DNA of 42,685 nt from Bacteroidales bacterium (GTDB lineage: Bacteria; Bacteroidota; Bacteroidia; Bacteroidales; Muribaculaceae): positions 4,659-47,343 of the forward strand of contig JAAVFK010000036.1 of NCBI GenBank assembly GCA_014800785.1. Direction: 5' to 3'. The position numbers were made by a program, and so were the translations under genes. The notes below the pieces were generated by a model. That model had not been told where the DNA came from. It saw nothing but the letters and a program-made list of their open reading frames with translations, and did not search any database. Of this stretch, positions 37,971-42,685 are shown one piece after another (the first letter of the stretch is position 1; the number at the start of each line of letters is the position of its first letter).

Positions 37971-38858
37971 ATGATCTATTCCATGACCGGATTCGGCAAG
38001 GGGTGCGCCTCGTCGTCAACCCGCCGAATCACCGCCGAAATAAAATCGCTCAACAGCAAGCAGCTCGACCTCATGATGCGCGTTCCGCCGGTTCTGCGTG
38101 AAATGGAAGTCGAGGTCCGTAATATAATCGCCGCCCGACTCGAACGCGGAAAGGTAGACATGGGCGTGACTGTCGAAATGACCGTGCCCGAAGCTCCGGC
38201 CCATCTCAACACCGAGGTGATCGCCGACTACAAACGTCAGTTTGAAGACCTCTCCGACTCACTCGGCCTCCCCTCTCCCGCCGACTGGTACACGCTTCTC
38301 ATGCGTATGCCCGACACTCTGAAAACCGAGACCGCGAAACTCGACGAGGAGGACCGCAAAGCGTTCTGCGAGGCTGTCACTCTGGCTATCGAGGCTCTGA
38401 CCGACTTCCGCCGCGCGGAGGGAGCCAAGCTCTACCGCTTCTTCGTCAAGAAGATCGAGAACATCGGCACTCTCCTTGAGGCTGTGGAGCCTTACGAACA
38501 GGAACGTGTTCCCAAGATCCGCCAGCGTCTTGAAGACCAGCTCGGACGTCTCGACTCGATCGAGTTTGACAAGGGACGCCTCGAACAGGAGATGATCTTC
38601 TATATCGAGAAGCTCGACGTCAACGAAGAGAAGCTCCGCCTGCGCTCCCACCTGAACTACTTTCTGGAGACTATGGGAGGCGAGAACGACGAATTTATCG
38701 CCGGCCAGGGCAAGAAGCTCGGCTTCATCGCCCAGGAGATGGGCCGCGAGATCAATACTCTCGGATCGAAAGCCAACCACGCCGAGATCCAGAAGATCGT
38801 CGTCAAGATGAAAGACGAGCTCGAACAGATCAAGGAACAGGTCCTCAACGTACTCTAA
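37971..38858 (+). CDS. yicC: YicC family endoribonuclease/stress protein
   Basis: A 295-residue cytosolic protein beginning MIYSMTGFGKGCASSSTRRI, the invariant YicC start. NSKQLDLMMRVPPVLREMEV and the C-terminal LRLRSHLNYFLETMGGENDE, GKKLGFIAQEMGREINTLGS and KANHAEIQKIVVKMKDELEQ are family hallmarks. YicC proteins have been described as RNA-cleaving or RNase-adaptor proteins that help decay of small RNAs; in Bacteroidetes this is untested. It heads a plus-strand group with gmk 24 nt downstream, as in many bacteria. Confidence 0.94.
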   Translation: MIYSMTGFGKGCASSSTRRITAEIKSLNSKQLDLMMRVPPVLREMEVEVRNIIAARLERGKVDMGVTVEMTVPEAPAHLNTEVIADYKRQFEDLSDSLGLPSPADWYTLLMRMPDTLKTETAKLDEEDRKAFCEAVTLAIEALTDFRRAEGAKLYRFFVKKIENIGTLLEAVEPYEQERVPKIRQRLEDQLGRLDSIEFDKGRLEQEMIFYIEKLDVNEEKLRLRSHLNYFLETMGGENDEFIAGQGKKLGFIAQEMGREINTLGSKANHAEIQKIVVKMKDELEQIKEQVLNVL

Positions 38859-38882
38859 TCTCCTCAACTTACTCCAAAGTTA

Positions 38883-39467
38883 ATGAGCAATCAGAACCCG
38901 ACTTCCCACCGAGGCAAGATCTTCGTACTCTCCGCTCCCTCCGGAACAGGGAAATCCTCTATCATTTCCAAGATTATCGACCGTCCGGAGCTGCGTCTCC
39001 GGTTCTCGATCTCGGCGACGTCGCGCAAACCGCGTGGCACAGAAAAGCACGGCGTGGAATATTATTTCCTGACCTCGGAAGAGTTCAGCGAACGCGCCTG
39101 CCGCGGAGAGTTCGTGGAGTGGGAAGAGGTCTATCCCGGAACCTGCTACGGCACTCTCGTCTCCGAGATTGACCGTATCTGCGACTCGGGCCACAACGTG
39201 ATCATGGACATCGACGTCAAGGGGGCGCTCAACGTCAAGAAGCGCTTCGGCGACCGGGCTATGACGATCTTCATTCTCCCCCCGTCGAAAGAGGAGCTCG
39301 AACGCCGTCTGCGCGGTCGCGCCACCGACTCGGAGGAAACGATAGCCAAGCGTCTGGCCAAGGCCGATTTCGAACTCGGGTTCGCCCCGGAGTTCGACCA
39401 CCGCGTCGTCAACGACACCCTCGAACATGCGGCCGATGAAGTCGCCGCCCTGATAGCCGGGGCATGA
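38883..39467 (+). CDS. gmk: Guanylate kinase
   Basis: A 194-residue cytosolic enzyme that phosphorylates GMP to GDP. The P-loop is SAPSGTGKSSII (19-30). GMP-binding residues are in FSISATSRKPRGTEKHGVEY and FVEWEEVYPGTCYGT; VIMDIDVKGALNVKKRF and FILPPSKEELERRLRGR complete the fold. The start at MSNQNPTSHRGKIFVLSAPS keeps a short polar leader before the first strand. It follows yicC closely and precedes nadD by 56 nt, a gap with a TAACCGA/TCGGTTA inverted repeat (39484-39511). Confidence 0.95.
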   Translation: MSNQNPTSHRGKIFVLSAPSGTGKSSIISKIIDRPELRLRFSISATSRKPRGTEKHGVEYYFLTSEEFSERACRGEFVEWEEVYPGTCYGTLVSEIDRICDSGHNVIMDIDVKGALNVKKRFGDRAMTIFILPPSKEELERRLRGRATDSEETIAKRLAKADFELGFAPEFDHRVVNDTLEHAADEVAALIAGA

Positions 39468-39523
39468 CCGACATTAAGTAAACTAACCGAACCTTAGCTT
39501 ACCATCGGTTAACACACTCACCT

Positions 39524-40123
39524 ATGACGACAGGAGTTTTCGGCGGCTCGTTCGACCCGATCCACACAGGCCACACCTCTCTGGCAAGCCACATAGTCGC
39601 GTGCGGTCTCTGCGACCGTGTGTTGCTGATGGTCTCACCGCTCAATCCGCTGAAGACCGACCGTCCCCCTGTGGGATTCGCCGACCGGATGGCTATGGCG
39701 CGTCTCGCTACCGAAGGTCTCCCTGCTGTCGAAGCTTCAGATTTCGAAGCCGGTCTGCCACTCCCCTCTTTCACTTTCCGGACTCTCGAATGTCTCTCGG
39801 CGCAATATCCGGACGTCCGTTTCCGTCTTATCATAGGGGCCGACAACTGGATAGCGTTTCCCAAGTGGCGTAACCATACGGAACTGACCGAGCGCTTCTC
39901 CCCGATCATATATCCCCGACCGGGCGTGGAGATAGACCCTGCGACGCTTCCAGCCAATGTCGACTATCTCGCCGACGCCCCCCGCAACGATATCTCCTCG
40001 ACCGAGCTCCGGAGCCTTCTCGGCGATCCGGAAGCAGCGCGCCCCCAACTGATCGATCCGCGCGTATGGGACTACGCCCGCGCGCGCGGACTATATTCGG
40101 GAGGCTCGCCGAACCGGAGATAG
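39524..40123 (+). CDS. nadD: Nicotinate-nucleotide adenylyltransferase
   Basis: A 199-residue cytosolic enzyme joining nicotinate mononucleotide to AMP for NAD synthesis. It has the nucleotidyltransferase motif GVFGGSFDPIHTGHTSLA (HxGH), LLMVSPLNPLKTDRPP, RLIIGADNWIAFPKWRNHTE, and the C-terminal NDISSTELRSLL (SSTxxR-type ATP loop). Start and length agree with the family. It belongs to the yicC-gmk-nadD group. Confidence 0.94.
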   Translation: MTTGVFGGSFDPIHTGHTSLASHIVACGLCDRVLLMVSPLNPLKTDRPPVGFADRMAMARLATEGLPAVEASDFEAGLPLPSFTFRTLECLSAQYPDVRFRLIIGADNWIAFPKWRNHTELTERFSPIIYPRPGVEIDPATLPANVDYLADAPRNDISSTELRSLLGDPEAARPQLIDPRVWDYARARGLYSGGSPNRR

Positions 40124-40133
40124 ACCGCCCAAT

Positions 40134-40189
40134 GGTCAGTTTGTCATTTTGTCAAATTGTCAAATTGTCAAACCGCCAAAAAACTGACC
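40134..40189. repeat. Four 8-bp tandem repeats enclosed by a 9-bp inverted repeat
   Basis: The unit (N)(N)TTGTCA runs four times from 40139 to 40170, the last two copies identical (AATTGTCA). GGTCAGTTT (40134-40142) and AAACTGACC (40181-40189) flank it as a perfect inverted pair, so the repeats lie in the loop of a possible stem. No T-run follows. It fills the nadD-def gap (40124-40231), where no promoter box was seen. Confidence 0.75.
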
Positions 40190-40231
40190 GGTCCCCGAGT
40201 CGAAACCCTAAACTGAAAAAATTCAATCGCA

Positions 40232-40792
40232 ATGAAACTACCGGTATATCTTTACGGAACTTCCGTTCTTCGGGCTGAAACCGAAGAAATAACTCCCGAA
40301 TATCCCGAACTCGCGAAGCTGATCGAGGATATGTGGGAGACAATGTACGCCTCTGACGGCGTGGGCCTCGCCGCCCCCCAGATCGGTCGCTCGATCCGTC
40401 TGATCGTCATCGACGGCTCGGTGCTTGCCGAGGATTTCCCCGAATGCGCCGACTCGAAAATGGTTCTTATCAACCCCGAACTCGACGTGATCGAGGATCA
40501 GGAACCCGTAAGCCGCGCCGAGGGTTGTCTCTCGCTTCCCGGCCTCTCGGAGAACGTCAAGAGAGTCGAACACGTGCGTCTCAACTGGCTCGACGAGAAT
40601 TTCGAGGAGCATGAAAAGGATTTCTACGGCTTCATGAGCCGCATCATCCAGCACGAGTATGACCATCTCGAAGGAAAGGTCTACACCGACCGCATCGCAC
40701 CGATCCGTAAACAGCTGATCAAGTCGAAACTCAGCAACATCGCCAAGGGCAAAGTCAACTGCGGTTACCGCGTGAAGGCCGCCGGAAAATAA
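40232..40792 (+). CDS. def: Peptide deformylase
   Basis: A 186-residue metalloenzyme that removes the formyl group from nascent proteins. All three motifs are intact: GVGLAAPQI (43-51), EGCLS (97-101, metal Cys99) and QHEYDH (140-145, metal His141 and His145, catalytic Glu142). The sequence after HLEGKVYTD is a basic C-terminal helix. The start MKLPVYLYGTSVLR is the usual one in Bacteroidales. It is preceded by a repeat-containing gap after nadD and followed by ettA 78 nt later. Confidence 0.96.
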   Translation: MKLPVYLYGTSVLRAETEEITPEYPELAKLIEDMWETMYASDGVGLAAPQIGRSIRLIVIDGSVLAEDFPECADSKMVLINPELDVIEDQEPVSRAEGCLSLPGLSENVKRVEHVRLNWLDENFEEHEKDFYGFMSRIIQHEYDHLEGKVYTDRIAPIRKQLIKSKLSNIAKGKVNCGYRVKAAGK

Positions 40793-40870
40793 TCCGACCC
40801 GGATCTACCGCCCTGCGTTCCTTCCGAACGCCCCGGAATAACAAAACACCATAAATATATAATTCAATTC

Positions 40871-42556
<1,686 letters not shown>

Positions 42557-42569
42557 CCCATAAACCGAA

Positions 42570-42604
42570 GAGGCTGTGTCAAAATAGGCACAGCCTCGTT
42601 TTTT
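42570..42604 (+). terminator. Intrinsic terminator of ettA
   Basis: GAGGCTGTG (42570-42578) and CACAGCCTC (42589-42597) form a perfect 9-bp stem with a 10-nt loop, followed by GTTTTTTC. It begins 14 nt after the ettA stop. Confidence 0.93.
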
Positions 42605-42624
42605 CACCTGCTGTAAAACATAAA

Positions 42625-42658
42625 ACAAAGCCCTGACTTTCGCAAGCCGGGGCTTTGT
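42625..42658 (-). terminator. Terminator for a minus-strand gene beyond the right edge
   Basis: ACAAAGCCC (42625-42633) and GGGCTTTGT (42650-42658) form a 9-bp stem. On the minus strand the hairpin is followed by TTTATGTTTTAC, a good terminator tail; on the plus strand TCATG follows. It therefore suggests a convergent neighbour to the right, or acts as a second ettA terminator. Confidence 0.6.
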
Positions 42659-42684
42659 CATGTCAAAAAGTTTTTGTAACTTTA
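42654..42684 (+). promoter_or_regulatory. Possible plus-strand promoter at the right edge
   Basis: TTTG (42654-42657), a 19-bp spacer and TAACTTTA (42677-42684) are one mismatch from the full consensus. It overlaps the preceding hairpin and would start a transcript just outside the window. Confidence 0.35.
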
Positions 42685-42685
42685 G

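Overview
The window reads as a chromosomal, gene-dense, moderately GC-rich stretch of a Bacteroidales genome, most like a gut Muribaculaceae/Bacteroidaceae relative. Three things point there: a complete MoxR-DUF58-BatABCDE aerotolerance-type operon; several promoters of the Bacteroidetes form (TTTG or similar, 19-20 bp, then TAnnTTTG); and secreted proteins with type IX secretion-like C-terminal tails next to DUF4465 and DUF4827 family genes. No tRNA, rRNA, prophage, CRISPR array or insertion sequence with a transposase was seen. The genus call is inference.

Layout. 1-1883 (minus): 5' part of mutS2, a two-domain universal stress protein and a small HTH-like protein. 2099-11893 (minus): moxR, DUF58, a membrane-anchored hypothetical, batA, batB, batC, an extra BatD-like secreted protein, batD and batE, many joined by ATGA stop/start overlaps, with one good promoter before moxR. 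11987-20593 (minus): thiL, a purine nucleoside phosphorylase, lpxK, sppA, glmM, a DUF4827 lipoprotein and a DHH phosphoesterase. 20738-23747 (plus): mazG, topB and a tiny Cys-rich membrane protein. 23797-24023: a block of short inverted and direct repeats between convergent genes. 24033-27484: a BASS-type transporter and MTA/SAH nucleosidase (minus), then a Sua5/YrdC-family protein and malate dehydrogenase (plus). 27559-27669: a 111-bp MITE-like element. 27696-31768: a secreted GH3 glycosidase diverging from an AspT/YidE-type transporter. 31851-37831 (minus): two tandem paralogous secreted multidomain proteins and a DUF4465 protein behind a cobalamin riboswitch. 37971-42556 (plus): yicC, gmk, nadD, def and ettA.

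How the parts fit. The Bat block should build a membrane/periplasmic complex in which a MoxR AAA+ ATPase works with von Willebrand A proteins; the second, shorter BatD-like protein is an unusual addition. The 31-38 kb part is a surface/secretion island: three proteins end in the same kind of C-terminal beta-domain, and one of them (DUF4465) is under vitamin B12 control, which suggests a secreted corrinoid-related protein that uses a sorting tail. The rest is housekeeping: lipid A and peptidoglycan precursors, nucleotide and NAD metabolism, and translation.

Most notable for follow-up: the B12 riboswitch-DUF4465-sorting-tail gene with two operator-like direct repeats in its promoter; two genes whose promoter -7 box lies exactly 4 nt before the ATG (probable leaderless mRNAs); the 28-bp perfect inverted repeat with competing arms at 23.8-24.0 kb; and the MITE-like element at 27.6 kb.
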